Under the pieces are notes generated by a model. That model was not told the origin of the DNA and made no database searches. It saw nothing but the letters and a program-made list of their open reading frames with translations. Both the position numbers and the translations under genes were made by a program. 64,000 nucleotides of DNA from Strigamia acuminata (Eukaryota; Arthropoda; Chilopoda; Geophilomorpha; Linotaeniidae). Below are positions 47,420-59,642 of the stretch, piece by piece. The stretch spans positions 1,364,001 to 1,428,000 of the forward strand of contig OX442323.1 of NCBI GenBank assembly GCA_949358305.1, in the 5' to 3' direction. Position 1 is the first letter of the stretch, and every line of letters begins with the position of its first letter.

Positions 47420-48190
47420 GTGTGTCTCGCCGAACACCTACCAGGAGAATTATTTCATAATCATGTTAATTCAAAAAAACTTTTGATTATGAATTGAAGT
47501 AAATGACATGTGACGAATTCAATGAAACATGTTAAATTCATGTGACATTGTTGCATCACTGTTTTCAACTCTTAACTTTTAAACCAACAATGTTACGTAA
47601 AAAATGTCAATTGTAAAGTTGTAGAGAACCATCTAATTAGTCTAGAACTGTTCTTAAAAAAATTATCTCTTACTGAAAAGTTTTGAGAAAAAAAGGTTTG
47701 AAATGTTAGTCTACTCAGCTTTATAACCTAAAACTATCATGTGGAATGTATTCCCAAAATAATTTATTTCCTTTCTTTTGTGTTTCCTCTCTTCTACTTA
47801 CAAGTATGACCCAATAAAGTGTCCTAATTGAAGATTAGCTTGGTTGCTTCAATAGTTTTAGGTTACAAAGCTAGTTACAAAGCTGAGTAGACTAACATTT
47901 CAAACCTTTTTTTCTCAAAACTTTTCAGTAAGAGATGATTTTTTTAAGAACAGTTCTAGACTAATTAGATGGTTCTCTAAGCTTACAACTTTGCAATTGA
48001 CATTTTTTGCGTAGCATTGTTGATTTAAAAGTTAGGAGTTGCAAAACAGTGATGCAACAATGTCACATGAATTTAACATGTTTCATTGAATTCGTCACAT
48101 GTCATTTACTTCAATTCATAATCAAAAGTTTTTTTGAATTAACATGATTATGAAATAATTCACCTGGTAGGTGTTCGGCGAGACACCCTG
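47420..48190. mobile_element. CAGGGTGT-ended MITE, copy B (about 770 bp)
   Basis: Arms of about 330 bp are inverted repeats with few mismatches, containing CTCGCCGAACACCTACC near each end. The right end is intact (GAGACACCCTG followed by TA). The left end lacks the first bases (CTAG in place of CAGG) where it abuts the preceding element, so it may have lost them. Confidence 0.87.
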
Positions 48191-49520
48191 TATACTAAAA
48201 GCACGATTCATAATTTTGTATGGGCAATTATATTCAGTGAAATTAGTTTTTATATTGTCTAGAACATAGGTTTCTAAAAGGGGACCCACATGTGGATTCG
48301 AGCTTGTATGAATTTCGCAAGTACCATAACTGATATGAAAATATCGATATTAACAAACGTTCAATTCACACAGTTAATCCTTATTGTAGGCTGTACTTGT
48401 ACGATAGTTGTTGTATCGAAATCGAAATAAAATCTAAGTGTAAACAAAAATGAATTTAGAATATTTTTCGTGACTACTCTATTCAGAAGTCATGCATCAA
48501 CTACACACATCCACATATTCAAATATTGTAAACATTATACATTACATATGTAAATTTTATATGCACTCATACGTAATATTCCAAAAGAAAAACGTGATGT
48601 CACACTTGTCAAAACATGATTTGCAATCATGAATTGACATCACTAACAAAATAAACTACGGTACGGTAACCCAATATCACCACATGTATACTCTGTGTAT
48701 GTCGTTTATACTCTGCCACAGTAGGCATAGGCATGCATAAAACACTGCACCATGCAATATCACACAGTATTGAGCAGTAAGGAAAGCACAATAAATCAAA
48801 ACGAAACGAAATAAATTAACTGAAAAGTGGATTACATTCTAAATTCTGATATGGTGTTTATGTGTTATTTGTATCTAAAGATTGCACAATGATTAATAAA
48901 GCGTATGAAATATTCATGCAACCAGTTTTTCCTAGTTTTTGTTTGTATAACTGGGCAAAAATGTGTTAGACACAGATAACCTGTACTTAATATATTTGCT
49001 AAATAAGCGTCAATGAAAAAGTAAATAATTTTACTTCCCAGAAACTTTGAAATATTGCGTAATGTTATGGAAGGTCAGTGCCTACATTTTCATAATGTTT
49101 ATAAGTAAAAAAAAAGTAATGTTTTTTTTCCCAAGTAAAAGCATATTCCAGTGTATAATTTTTACATTTATAGAATTTTAAAACTGAAAAAGTGATCACT
49201 GATTCTTGGCATTTAAATATTTTTCCTTATCTTTCAATAACTTTTTTCAAGAAGTATTATAAGGAAATTGATATTTGTTTATGTCCTATTCTATTATCAA
49301 GGACAGAAAAAGAGATTAAATAGTCATTAAAATAGATTCAAGGATAAAGTTGTCACTGAATATTATGTGTGACATATCAATCTAATAAAGAATAGAAATC
49401 TTAGCAACTGGAAAGTCAGGTAACTCGTGTTTCCTCGTTTCCCATTGGTTGAAATGAAAAAAGGAAGAAAAAAAAACACAAGAAAAACCATTTTGATGTC
49501 AGAATTCAATTTATTTCATC
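48191..49520. other. Intergenic stretch upstream of carbonic anhydrase
   Basis: AT-rich DNA with no recognisable gene, transposon or clear core promoter. Confidence 0.5.
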
Positions 49521-51911
49521 ATGAAGTGGTTGTACGCCATTCTCCTCCTCCTTGTCCCGGAATCAAAATCTTTCAGTGAATATTTTAAAACAAAAATAAT
49601 ATTATTATTATTATTATTATTATTTTATTTTTGTTGTTTAATTTTTTTTTTTTAGTTTACGTCAAGCATGATATTGAGTGGGGTTACCACGGGCCAACTG
49701 GTAAAAATAATACTACAATACTTTTTGTATAACGCTTAAAACATTTTTGTTTCTTATGTTTCAGGACCCAGACATTGGTGTTCTATGTTTGATACATGTT
49801 GCGGTCGATCACAGTCGCCATTAAATTTACACTTTGGTAAACACGACGTGTCGTTAAAAAAAAATGAAGAATTTTCCTTCGTTAAATACAATGTTCCTCT
49901 ACAAAGTGTATCTTTGCAGAATACCGGTCACACAGGTACGAATTTATTTACTTTATAGCTGTCAATATATAAATACCAGTAAATAAATTTTTATTCGTCC
50001 ATTAATATTTATTTTAAAAGCTATGTTAACGATTACCGACAAAACTGTCGCCCCAAAAATAAGTGGCGGCCTTTTGAATAAAACATACATGTTTGATACC
50101 CTTCACTTTCATTGGGGGTCGTCAAATGTTGTGGGATCAGAGCACGAAATAGAAGGCAAACGTTACCCACTCGAGGTGAGTATTCAATTCTCGAGTAAAG
50201 TTTTTTCCTATGTTGTTTTTTTATTTATTTTTATTTTGCGACTGCAGATGCACCTGGTTCATTATTCTGAAGAGTTCAATAATTTAACTGAAGCTATTAA
50301 TTCCAATGCAACTGATGCTATTGCAGTGGTGGCAGTCTTTTTTAATGTAAGTAAACGGAAAAGAAAAGTTGAAATACCCGTACAGTATGTTTTTAACTTA
50401 CGACTACAGTAGTGAGTTACGGTAATATACAGGGTGTTCAAAAAGTCAGGTACAAATCCAAATATTTCTTAAGCAACTGCATTTAGACTAACTTTGATGA
50501 AGCGATCGGATAGGAAGTTGGGTGAGAGCAATCCAATGAGGTCATTAAATTTGACCTTGAAGGTCATTTTCATGGTCATTCACTTTCTAACTTTCAAACC
50601 ACAATCAGGCTATAGAAAAATTTTCAGTTAGAAAGGTTGTAGAGCACCATCAGATTAGTTCTGTGCAACTTTGTTCAACATCTTAAGTTAAATGTTTTCT
50701 TTTTAAAAGGAAAACAAATCAACATTTGGAAATTTTTTTTTCTTGTGAAAAAAAATTTAGCCATTATGAAAAGAAACTGAGATTTTTCTTATGTACCGGT
50801 ACTTGCATAATAATCCAAACTAGATTGCATTTGTTCATGTAATTCAGTGCTTTTGTAGTTGAAATTTAAGCTATTCCACAATTGCTACGGTAGTTTTATA
50901 TCAGCTGATTTGTTTTCTTTTTAAAAAGAAAACATTTATCTTAAAATGACTAAGATAAGTTGCACAGTATGGTACTAATTCAATGGTGCTCTACAACTTT
51001 CTAATTGAAAATTTTTCTGTAGCCTGATAGGTTTGAAAGTTAGAAAGTGAAAATGACCTTGAAAATGACCTTCAAGGTCAAATTTGATGACTTCTCACCC
51101 AACTTCCTACACGATCGCTTCATCAAAGTTAGCCTAAAAAGAAATAATTGGTGGGAACCAGACTCTTTGAACACCCTGTAGCTTGTCCTTGCTTCTACAA
51201 TCTGTGCCTGGTATCTTTGATGCCAAATTCTAATACTAAATTCTGTATTTGGGTGTTCTGCAAGAAATTTGGATCATTTGCAAAGTGGTACAGTAGATTT
51301 AGCTGCCACTAAGTTATATTCTGTATTTTTGCAAACTTGTTTCTCACAAAGCACAGTTACTTCAGGATATAGCCAACAACAGGAAAACTAAGAAATTAAC
51401 AGCTAAAAGTTAAACAAATATTAAATGTATTGAAAGTACGGTACCGGTATTAAATGTAAAAAAAATTAGCATGTTTTTTACATTATAAAATTTTTTTGTT
51501 TCAGATTGAATCGTTTAACAACACAAAATTGGCATTAATTACTGACAATTTGGATTCAATACGATATCGTAATGAGAAAATTGATGTAAAAACATCTTTG
51601 CATTTGATGAAATTGCTGCCGCCAGATACAACTCAATTCTTTCGGTACCATGGTTCACTAACAACACCGGCGTGTAATGAAGTTGTTACTTGGACTTTGT
51701 TTGGGGTACCATCTTACGTGTCCAGGCAGCAGGTAGAAATGTGAAAATATTTGACACATTGATCGATCCACTCTTTTTTAAATGACAGATGGCAAACTTT
51801 CGTCGGCTTTTAGCTTCGGGGGAAGGTGACGAACTACCCCAAGAAATGTCCGATAACTTTCGCCCAATTCAAGATGAAAATCAACGTGAAATTTATATTT
51901 ATTCCAACTGA
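49521..51911 (+). CDS. Secreted alpha-carbonic anhydrase, seven exons
   Basis: Exons 49521-49575, 49656-49700, 49765-49935, 50021-50175, 50248-50346, 51505-51732 and 51789-51911 join in phase into 291 residues. All introns are GT/AG. The enzyme class hydrates CO2 to bicarbonate. A signal peptide (MKWLYAILLLLVPESKS) starts the protein. Zinc ligands are His119 and His121 (HFHWG) and His144 (HLVH). The gate residues are Thr228 (SLTTPAC) and Glu131 (GSEH), and His89 matches the proton-shuttle His64 of human CA2, so catalysis should be intact. Cys46 (C-G-R-S-Q-S-P) and Cys232 match the disulfide of extracellular isoforms. Several N-x-T sites occur. The protein stops right after the domain, with no membrane anchor visible. 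Intron 5 is 1158 bp because of a MITE; the others are 56-85 bp. Confidence 0.97.
50430..51178. mobile_element. CAGGGTGT-ended MITE, copy C, in carbonic anhydrase intron 5 (749 bp)
   Basis: Ends CAGGGTGTTCAAA and TTTGAACACCCTG are inverted, flanked by TA. Arms of about 250 bp pair with few mismatches (AGTTGGGTGAGA, GACCTTGAAGGTCA and TTGTAGAGCACCAT words on both). It makes this intron the only long one in the gene. Confidence 0.92.
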
Positions 51912-52037
51912 GATGGATGAGTAAAAATATACATACATTTTGCATCGAAAATATTGCAATAAAAAAATTTCCCCAATTTTTTTTTTTTTTTATAATAAAA
52001 AACAAGTAAACATCTGTAATGCAGGGAAGCATTACAT

Positions 52038-52764
52038 ATTAGACTTCTAAACCCTGTCCGCGCGTTCGTCTGCTACGATCTGTTGCTAGGAGACAGGGGG
52101 GGCTTCACTACAATGCGCGTTATTCTAATTTTCGCCGTAATTCGCTTTTTTCGCCTTTACCACTAGATTTAATTAAAAAACTAACCATGCCATCGTTTTC
52201 AGCGGCAAATTACACCTAGGAAACTTGATTTAAACATTCAAATTGTTCAGTTTTAAAAATCGGTTTTTTTCAAATTTCCTACTGAATTTGCCATGGGTTG
52301 CCGAATTTCGTCGAACGTAACGATATTTTTTTTCGTTCAAATCAAAATAAAAAATATACAGGGTCATGCAGATTTGGATTTCCAATCGATTGGGCTTGGT
52401 TCCAGAATTTTTGGACCTCATTTCCATATAGTAAACATCAAAAAACGTATCGCGACGAAGATTTCATGGCTCACGGGATCCGCCAGGTGGCGCTAGGTCA
52501 ATGTTACAACTTCCGGTGCGCGGACGGAAGTAGTATTATTAGACGGCTAAAAGTGTACAAAAACGTGTTTATTAATTCAACCGGAGGTCGGAAAATTGCG
52601 AAAAGACCCTAGGATACTAATACAGGTATGCTGAATTTATTGCCGTTGTCCGTTTTGCTCTAGCTGCTATAGTTTTTGCGGAATCAATGACGACGGATGG
52701 ACAGAAAGACAGACAGACAGAACCGTTTCATGAGACTTTCTAAACATCAGGTTTAGAAGTCTAA
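52038..52764. mobile_element. Repeat element with AGACTTCTAAACC ends
   Basis: AGACTTCTAAACCCTG at the left and CAGGTTTAGAAGTCT at the right are inverted. The right part carries a GACAGAAAGACAGACAGA run. A segment (about 52190-52500) is shared, diverged, with 53440-53775. No transposase. Confidence 0.65.
52190..52500. repeat. Diverged dispersed repeat, copy 1
   Basis: Aligns by eye with 53440-53775. Shared landmarks in order are GCGGCAAATT, AATTTGCCATG, a CAAATC-AAA tract, GGTT(C/T)CA-GA-TTTT, AAACATCAAAA and GGGATCCGCCAGGTGGCGCT. Confidence 0.75.
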
Positions 52765-53439
52765 AATACTGTACGTTTGTGAAATATATTTACTGGTCTT
52801 AACAGTAGTACCAAAAGCAATTGAGATCAAGGTGTATTAATCCCAAATGTTTTCACTGGAGTGAGCCAATAAATTGGAAGAAAGAAATAGTGGCTTATCT
52901 AACATTTTGCTGAAGCTGCATACTTACTAAGTTCTGTCTAATGTACATCAACGTCCACTCACAGATGTACCGTAATGTCAAAAATGCTTTTATATACCCG
53001 GTATCCGGTTTATTTCATGACTTTTAATTGCCAGTCATGCCACTGTCACTGTCATGGTGATCTCTTACATTAAGGTAACTGTCATCCATCCTCTCCTCTT
53101 TCTATTTTACCCCATTTCTGGGTCCGGTTAGTTCGTGTGCAGCATGTGTGCAGCACAGGAGTTAACAAGTAAAACAAAAAATACGTTTTTGGAAAAAGGC
53201 TTTTATGCTTGTGAGAGATGTATATGACAACCATTAGGTTTGATTGTCGTGACAAGACTGATTTATTACCAATTATTACAAATAGAGCAAATCTTAGCCG
53301 AAACTGGCCAACAGAGGGAGCTATCGCTTACAATGCTGTATCCCTGTGAAATTTGAATCTAGACTAAACATTTGGCAATTGACAAATCGATTTTTAACAA
53401 ATAAAAAGAAATGTAGCTCAGATCAAAAAGTTATCAGCA

Positions 53440-53775
53440 CCATTTGAAAGAGCGGCAAATTCTGCTCAGAAAACATATTGTAAATATTTTAAATTGTTTA
53501 TTTTTCATATTTTTCATTTTTATGGTCAAATTCAAATTTCATACTAAATTTGCCATGCGGTCGCCGGCTACAATCGTAAAAAAACGCATCTTTTTTCAAT
53601 CAAATCCAAAAAAAAATACACAGGCTTGTATGGAATTGTATCCTTGTCAAAATGAGCGTGGTTTCAAGATTTTTAAATCCTTTTTTAGTGCCGAAAACAT
53701 CAAAATTCGTATCGAGTGAACATTTTGGCATCCATTAAAGAACAAGGGATCCGCCAGGTGGCGCTCCGGTTTGCT
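53440..53775. repeat. Diverged dispersed repeat, copy 2
   Basis: Same landmarks and order as 52190-52500. The final 20-mer GGGATCCGCCAGGTGGCGCT is identical in both although the rest has drifted. Surrounding DNA (52765-53440 and 53775-54080) holds no gene that I can see. Confidence 0.75.
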
Positions 53776-54079
53776 TACAGTTTGCCGTAAATCAGAATTT
53801 TAATTCGTACTTCCACTCTGTCCACAGTGCTTAAAAATGAGTCTTTTTTTTATTTTTTTTTTATTATAATGTGTGGAATGACCTGTTCTAGGGCTTGACG
53901 AAGCCCAAATTTTAATTTTTTTTTATGCTTAATTGATTTTTAGAAAAAACACACAAAATTATACAAACCGGAAGTTGAACCACACACACAAACGTTTAAG
54001 TCAAGTTAAATAAAAGCCTTTAAAAATAAGCCGTGCTTACAACTAATTTATTTATGTATGCTATCACTAGCTGGCGCTG

Positions 54080-54725
54080 CAGTAGAGCCTCGATCATCGG
54101 AACACCGGTTATACGAACTTTCGGGTACCCGAACAGCAGTAAAGCAATTTCCTAACAATTTTTTACGAATTTTTATCGGTTTTTTAAATCGATTTTTAAT
54201 GTTTTTTGACGATTTTTAATGTTTTTTTGACGATTTTTAATGTTTTTTGACGATTTTTAATGTTTTTTGACGATTTTTAATGTTTTTTGACGATTTTTAA
54301 TGTTTTTTGACGATTTTTAATGTTTTTTGACGATTTTTAATGTTTTTTGACGATTTTTAATGTTTTTTGACGATTTTTAATGTTTTTTGACGATTTTTAA
54401 TGTTTTTTGACGATTTTTAATGTTTTTTGACGATTTTTAATGTTTTTTGACGATTTTTAATGTTTTTTGACGATTTTTAATGTTTTTTGACGATTTTTAA
54501 TGTTTTTTGACGATTTTTAATGTTTTTTGACGATTTTTAATGTTTTTTGACGATTTTTATCCATTTTTCGTTGGTTTGAACTATATTTTAATGACTTTTA
54601 ATTTTCACATGCAGTACAGTATGTGTATGTGTGTATGTGTATAAACTTAATATTCGATTATCTGAACAATTGGGTTTTGTGAACACCTATATCCCCAATT
54701 AGTTTGGATAATCGAGGCTCTACTA
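54080..54725. mobile_element. Pogo/Tigger-like MITE with an internal minisatellite
   Basis: Ends AGTAGAGCCTCGAT-ATC and the complement resemble the common AGTAGAGTCTCGATTATCC-type ends of pogo-like elements. The interior is largely a 20-bp tandem array. No transposase. Confidence 0.78.
54198..54558. repeat. 20-bp minisatellite (18 copies)
   Basis: Perfect or near-perfect tandem TGTTTTTTGACGATTTTTAA; the first unit has one extra T. Confidence 0.96.
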
Positions 54726-54939
54726 TAGTTTTATCAAGGATGGTTTTATTGCGAAATTACAATTTGCACAACATTGATATCTTCAAGAAAATGATATATT
54801 TTCTTTCATTTCAGTTAGAATTTATTTGTAAAAATAAAATAAAAGTTTGCCTACTCGCACTTTCTTCAATAAATGAAAATGAGGCTCAAATCGATCTAAA
54901 ATTTACATGGAGGTTCAGTTTTGGTATAGTGGATGGTGA

Positions 54940-55215
54940 AAAGGATAAGATTTTACTAAAAGTGCATCTATCTATATTAAGTTGGTATCTATTGGAATCC
55001 TCTCGTCACGCTGAGCTCAAAAATCCTTCACACCCATTTGATGTACAGTAGGATAAGTAGATACACTTATAGCAGAATCACTGGTTTTGGCTCATTTTTT
55101 TCTATGTTGCCCTAATCTGAGGAGATCGTGGTAAAGATTTTTCAGCTCAATGTGACGGGAGGATTCAAACGGATATCAACTTGATGTAAATACACTTTTA
55201 ACAGAATCTTAGCGT
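54940..55215. repeat. Imperfect inverted repeat, about 100-bp arms
   Basis: About 54945-55033 pairs with about 55128-55213. Landmarks are AAGATTTTACTAAAAGTGCA, GAGGATTC and TGAGCTCA-type words. It is probably a decayed hairpin element. Confidence 0.6.
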
Positions 55216-55470
55216 GAATAAAGGAAAGCCAGAGTGTGGATCAAATGAATCGTGGCAGAAAAAGTTTAATGGACCATTGTTGCATATTGCAACCACCTTT
55301 TGTTACTTTTATTAGACGAGCATATATAACTATAAAGTATTGCATATCAGTGCAGACAATGCGCATGACCACATTGTATTCGACGCCATTTTTGCCCATA
55401 AATGCACTTATAATAACCTGAAACTGGAATGGAACCAATGAACTTCTTAGTACTTACTCTATGTCCTAAA

Positions 55471-55805
55471 TCAAAGAAGAAAAGTACTGCAGAAAAAACT
55501 TGTTTTCTTTATTTCTTTGTTTTTGGTAGGTAATTTTTCAAACGCACTTGTGAGCTCGTGTGCTGTGCGCCTTTCTAGGGCAGCATCTGGTGGTGGATGC
55601 TGGAAGCAAAGTGAGTGCCCCTTAGTTGTCTGTTCTTCCGTGGTGATCGTCCCTTTCTCTAACGACATACCCGTACTTTGGGAGATAGTGACCTCTAGTA
55701 TCAAATATTGTATGTATTTCAACTCCTTTTTTATCTTATCAGCTCGAGATCGAGATTGAATTCCCGCGTTGAATACGAAAGTCGTGACATTTTCAAAAAA
55801 GTCCA
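55471..55805 (-). CDS. Hypothetical 111-residue open frame, doubtful
   Basis: From an ATG at 55805 (MDFFENVTTFVFNAG) the minus strand stays open to a TGA at 55471-55473. Composition is ordinary, with a lysine-rich segment (ADKIKKELKYIQYL) that could form a helix. It is not low-complexity, which is unusual for open frames in this window. I recognise no family, and the plus strand of the same segment is also open, so chance is quite possible. Confidence 0.22.
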
Positions 55806-55824
55806 TTTTACAGGCGGAATTCAC

Positions 55825-58800
55825 TAAGGTACCGTTTCATTCGTCAAAATCACAAGTCAGTTTTCATAAAAATAATATGGAGTAATAATTTATACATAAA
55901 AGTCTAACTTTTTGGTATAATATAAATTTATAATCGAAAACAACTAAAGTGATTTGCCTCTACTTCTCTTCATAAAAACTTTTATTATTCTTTTTTTTAA
56001 ACATAATAATAATAAAATAGAAATAAAGTGAGTGGCAACGCTACCAGGTTTACGCGACATCTTGTGGCAATAGTTAAAAACATGAAACGCACCTTTTTTA
56101 TTTTTATTTGTTTACAATTAAGCAATTAAATATAAAAAACCATCCCAAAACCCAAAAGAAAAGAAAAATCTTTTAATCTTCGACAAATCGCAAACACAAC
56201 CCACCAGATTAAATTAGAAGATTTATAATAATCTTTAGTTTTTTTAACTTTTTATCTGAGAACTTCGAGAAAAATCACAGAACTGTCTGTCTACGTATAT
56301 TGATCGTTGCGTACAATAAACTGTAACAAGAAAAATTAAAAGAAAATTGACACAATAATTTCTTTTATATGTCGAGGAAAAGAAAAGAAACTTTCTATAT
56401 TTCAAAAGTAAAACAAGTAAAAAAAAAAGAAAAAAAAAAGGAAAAAAAAAGAGAAAAAAAGACAAAGGCAACATGCAGTTGGGACGGCTATCATTAGGAG
56501 TAGCAGCAACCTGTCATTATGGCTCATCTGACAGACTATAGAGGGGAAAAAGAAGAACCAGGGACAGTGGGAGGGGGCAACATATCCCACCAAATATCAT
56601 CTCCAAATGTCCTCATGACAAGTATCAGATTTATAACTCATCAATTTCCAACCTGCGCTTCAAATCAAAATAAAAAATGTCTCTTCTACTTCCACACTTG
56701 TGTATCAACCAAATTCAAGGTCATTTAATCATTTAATCATTTAACAAAATAAAAAAATAAAGAAATAAAAAAACCTCAAGAATGGAATTTAGAAAGAATA
56801 AACGAATACCTATTTGTTTTTTTATTATCTCGTGGTCCCAACTTGGTCAATTTTTGACCCATTCACAAAAATAGGCGTTACGTACGATTTCTTATGTTTA
56901 ATTTTGAAATTAAATGAAAAAAAGAAACAAACAGTTGAGGAAAAATAAATAAAATTTTATTCTTAGTGATTAAAATTATCCCAAAGTTGTAATGATTATT
57001 TTGGGTGTTCACCACTGTTTGTTCTTTAGCCAAATACTCTTGTCCTTGATTCGTGAACGACCAATTGAACATGCGTAATCGTAATTATTTTTATTACTTT
57101 TGAAGTTTTTCACAGGAATTGCGATTTAATTTGATGATGTTTTACAAGTTGAACTCATGAATTAAAAGGTTTTTAATTTTGCTCATTATTATTTTGTTTA
57201 AATGGAAATTCGTTTCGGGTTCGGCGTCGTGCCAAGAAACATCTTTGCAGAAGTAGGCAGGAAAATAATGGTGAAAAGCCACCTACTTGACTTGATTTAT
57301 GCCAACATTCGTTCAATAATTCACACGGACCAAACTCGAGCGAATTAGGAAAATGTGAAATTGACGAAAAGCGTGTAATTACCAATTCATTTTATCAATG
57401 GAAACGCGCAATCAAGCTGAATATTTGATGAGATCCACTTTTATCCCAAACTCAAACAACTTCACGGCCATTAAACCGCTCCCAAATATTTAAAGAAAAG
57501 AAAAGAAAAGAAAAATATGTATCAACCCTAAAAAGCAGCACCGTCAATAAAAATAGCTAATCGAAAGAAAAGATTTTGATTTGCTATTAAAAAAAAGTGA
57601 ACGCAAAAGAAAAACAACGAGCTGATCCCGAAGCGCGACATCGTTAGAATGTAAATGCAGGCACGGGCAGCACACATCGCTTTATTCAATTCAACTAAAT
57701 GCACTATTATTTACACGGATATGTAATTACTCACTCTGTTATTACAGTTATACAATTAATTAGAATCTAACACTTTTCAAACGGGCTCCCATTAAAATTT
57801 CCATCCACAATTTTTTTAATGAATTCATCTCGTTACCGGCTTTCCACAAGTTTTCTTTTTTTTCCTTTTTTTCCCTTTTTTTTCTTCTCTTTATATTTCT
57901 ATTTTAAAAATTTAAATATAAATTATAATATTTTGTTTCTTTGTTCCTTTGAAGTCGAGATAAGTTTTTCAGCTTCATGTATGAGGAAATTCTCAGATGT
58001 TTGCGTGCGAGGCAACGGATGGCCGGAGGACCGAGCCCCGAGGGGTGTGTTTCGCCATGTTGTTTCGTATATGCAACAGTGTACATTATGTCCTTCAAGT
58101 CGCTTGAGTGCGTTTCCTTCAACGCGTGGATTTCAAGCACAAATACTTTGTCTTTCTTCAGCTTGAGTGGGTGGCCATTTTTTTTTTTTTTTTTTTTCTG
58201 TTTTGTTCTGACTTAAATTAAAGGAGTTTGTCTATTCCAACTTCCTTTTGAGCATCAGCCGAGCATGCCACTTGACCTCTGACATCAACATTTTTATGCG
58301 TTTCCGGTCTCCATTTAGCAAATAATGTTTAAAAAAAATTCGAATTAAAAGAGATTTTATTTTTTTTATTTCTTATTATTTTTTTTGGCCTGGAATAAAA
58401 TCTTTAATTAAATGATAAAAAATAACAAAGAAAATAATCAAGAAATGCTTGTATGAAATAGTGTTCAGGTGATTTTGTACCCATGGGTTTGAGGTTAATT
58501 TCAACTTCTTTTTTTAAATCAATAAACAAATTATTTTTTACAAAAATACGAAAAATTGTGAATGCCAAATATCTTTTCACATGCGCATTTTAACCCCAAT
58601 CCATCAGTTAATCACGCACCATTGGTTTTTTCGGCACCAGGTTTCAAATTTGATGCCGCAGTGTGCGAGCCGACAGCCGCATGAAAATTCTCCCAACGTC
58701 GATAAAATAAAAAAGCGCACAGTATGTATATAAAAAAATAAATAAATAAATTTGGAACGCACGAATGATTTAATAACTGAGAGATTAACTGGAAATATCT

Positions 58801-59400
58801 AACATTTATCAATAATTCAATCTTAGTGATTCGAGCCCAATCATCAGCACTTAAACACAATTATTTTGGTTACGATTATGAAAATATAATATGTACGGCA
58901 GTCGTTTGAAATGGTCTTCTTTTTGTTTTAAAATCAATTAGTATTTTCTCAATTTTTTTCCGGCGCAACCGCACCCATTTTATTTGTTATTTACCACGCC
59001 CTTGATAATGAACCGGTACCTTTTTAAGCCTTCCATATTTATCTTGTTTCATTGCTTCTATTATGCATCTTTGATTGCCCCTCAATTCTAAGTGATGGCT
59101 AGCTCGTAAGTCAACCTAGTTTAGGGCTAAAAACGAGAATAAAACGATTTGATTAAAAAAACATTCCGGTCATTTCAAATTTTGGAATTACAAACCACAC
59201 GGTATAATTTCGATTGGTTTATTAGAGGATAATTTGAACGTAAACAACAATTTTGAAATGAAAATAATAAATAAAAAAAAATAAAAAAATAAAAAAAATA
59301 AAAAAAATAAAAAAAAATAAAAATATAAAAAAATAAAAATAAAATAAAAAAATGAAGTAAAAGAGTTGTCGATAGTAGCAGAAAACTTTTGAGAGTATGG
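55825..59400. other. Gene-poor AT-rich stretch
   Basis: No recognisable gene. A moderately GC-rich island around 57960-58150 is open on both strands but shows no family signature. A-rich runs lie at 56418-56470 and 59265-59350. Confidence 0.45.
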
Positions 59401-59412
59401 ATGCTCGGTGAA

Positions 59413-59642
59413 GCGCATGCGCAAAGCCATCATCCATTGGAGAGCGCTCTTCAATTTCCGAACACGTAATCAGCCCGAATTACTCGTTGGCGCGCGCCTC
59501 CAAATGGCGCAATCGGAAGACGCGGCAAATTACGTGGGGGATGCTGATTGCTGCGTTCGCCAAACAGAGCATTTATGGATGGTGTTGCTTAGCAACGACA
59601 GTCACAAAGTCAGCCGGATGCTGTTTCCGTTGCTATGGAGAT
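59413..59642 (+). promoter_or_regulatory. Promoter-like block: NRF-1 site, inverted CCAAT, YY1-like ATG, two X-boxes
   Basis: In a locally GC-rich region are a perfect NRF-1 palindrome (GCGCATGCGCA, 59413-59423), an ATTGG (inverted CCAAT) near 59436 and CAAATGGCGC (YY1-like) at 59501-59510. Two RFX X-box-like sites follow: GTTGCTTAGCAAC (59584-59596) and GTTGCTATGGAGAT (59629-59642). These motifs cluster in housekeeping and ciliary gene promoters. Their grouping is the evidence; function is inferred. Confidence 0.4.

Noticed and set aside
57904-58166. Open frames on both strands around 58 kb as a gene
   Set aside because: Locally GC-rich and open, but no family signature and no clear splice sites on either strand.
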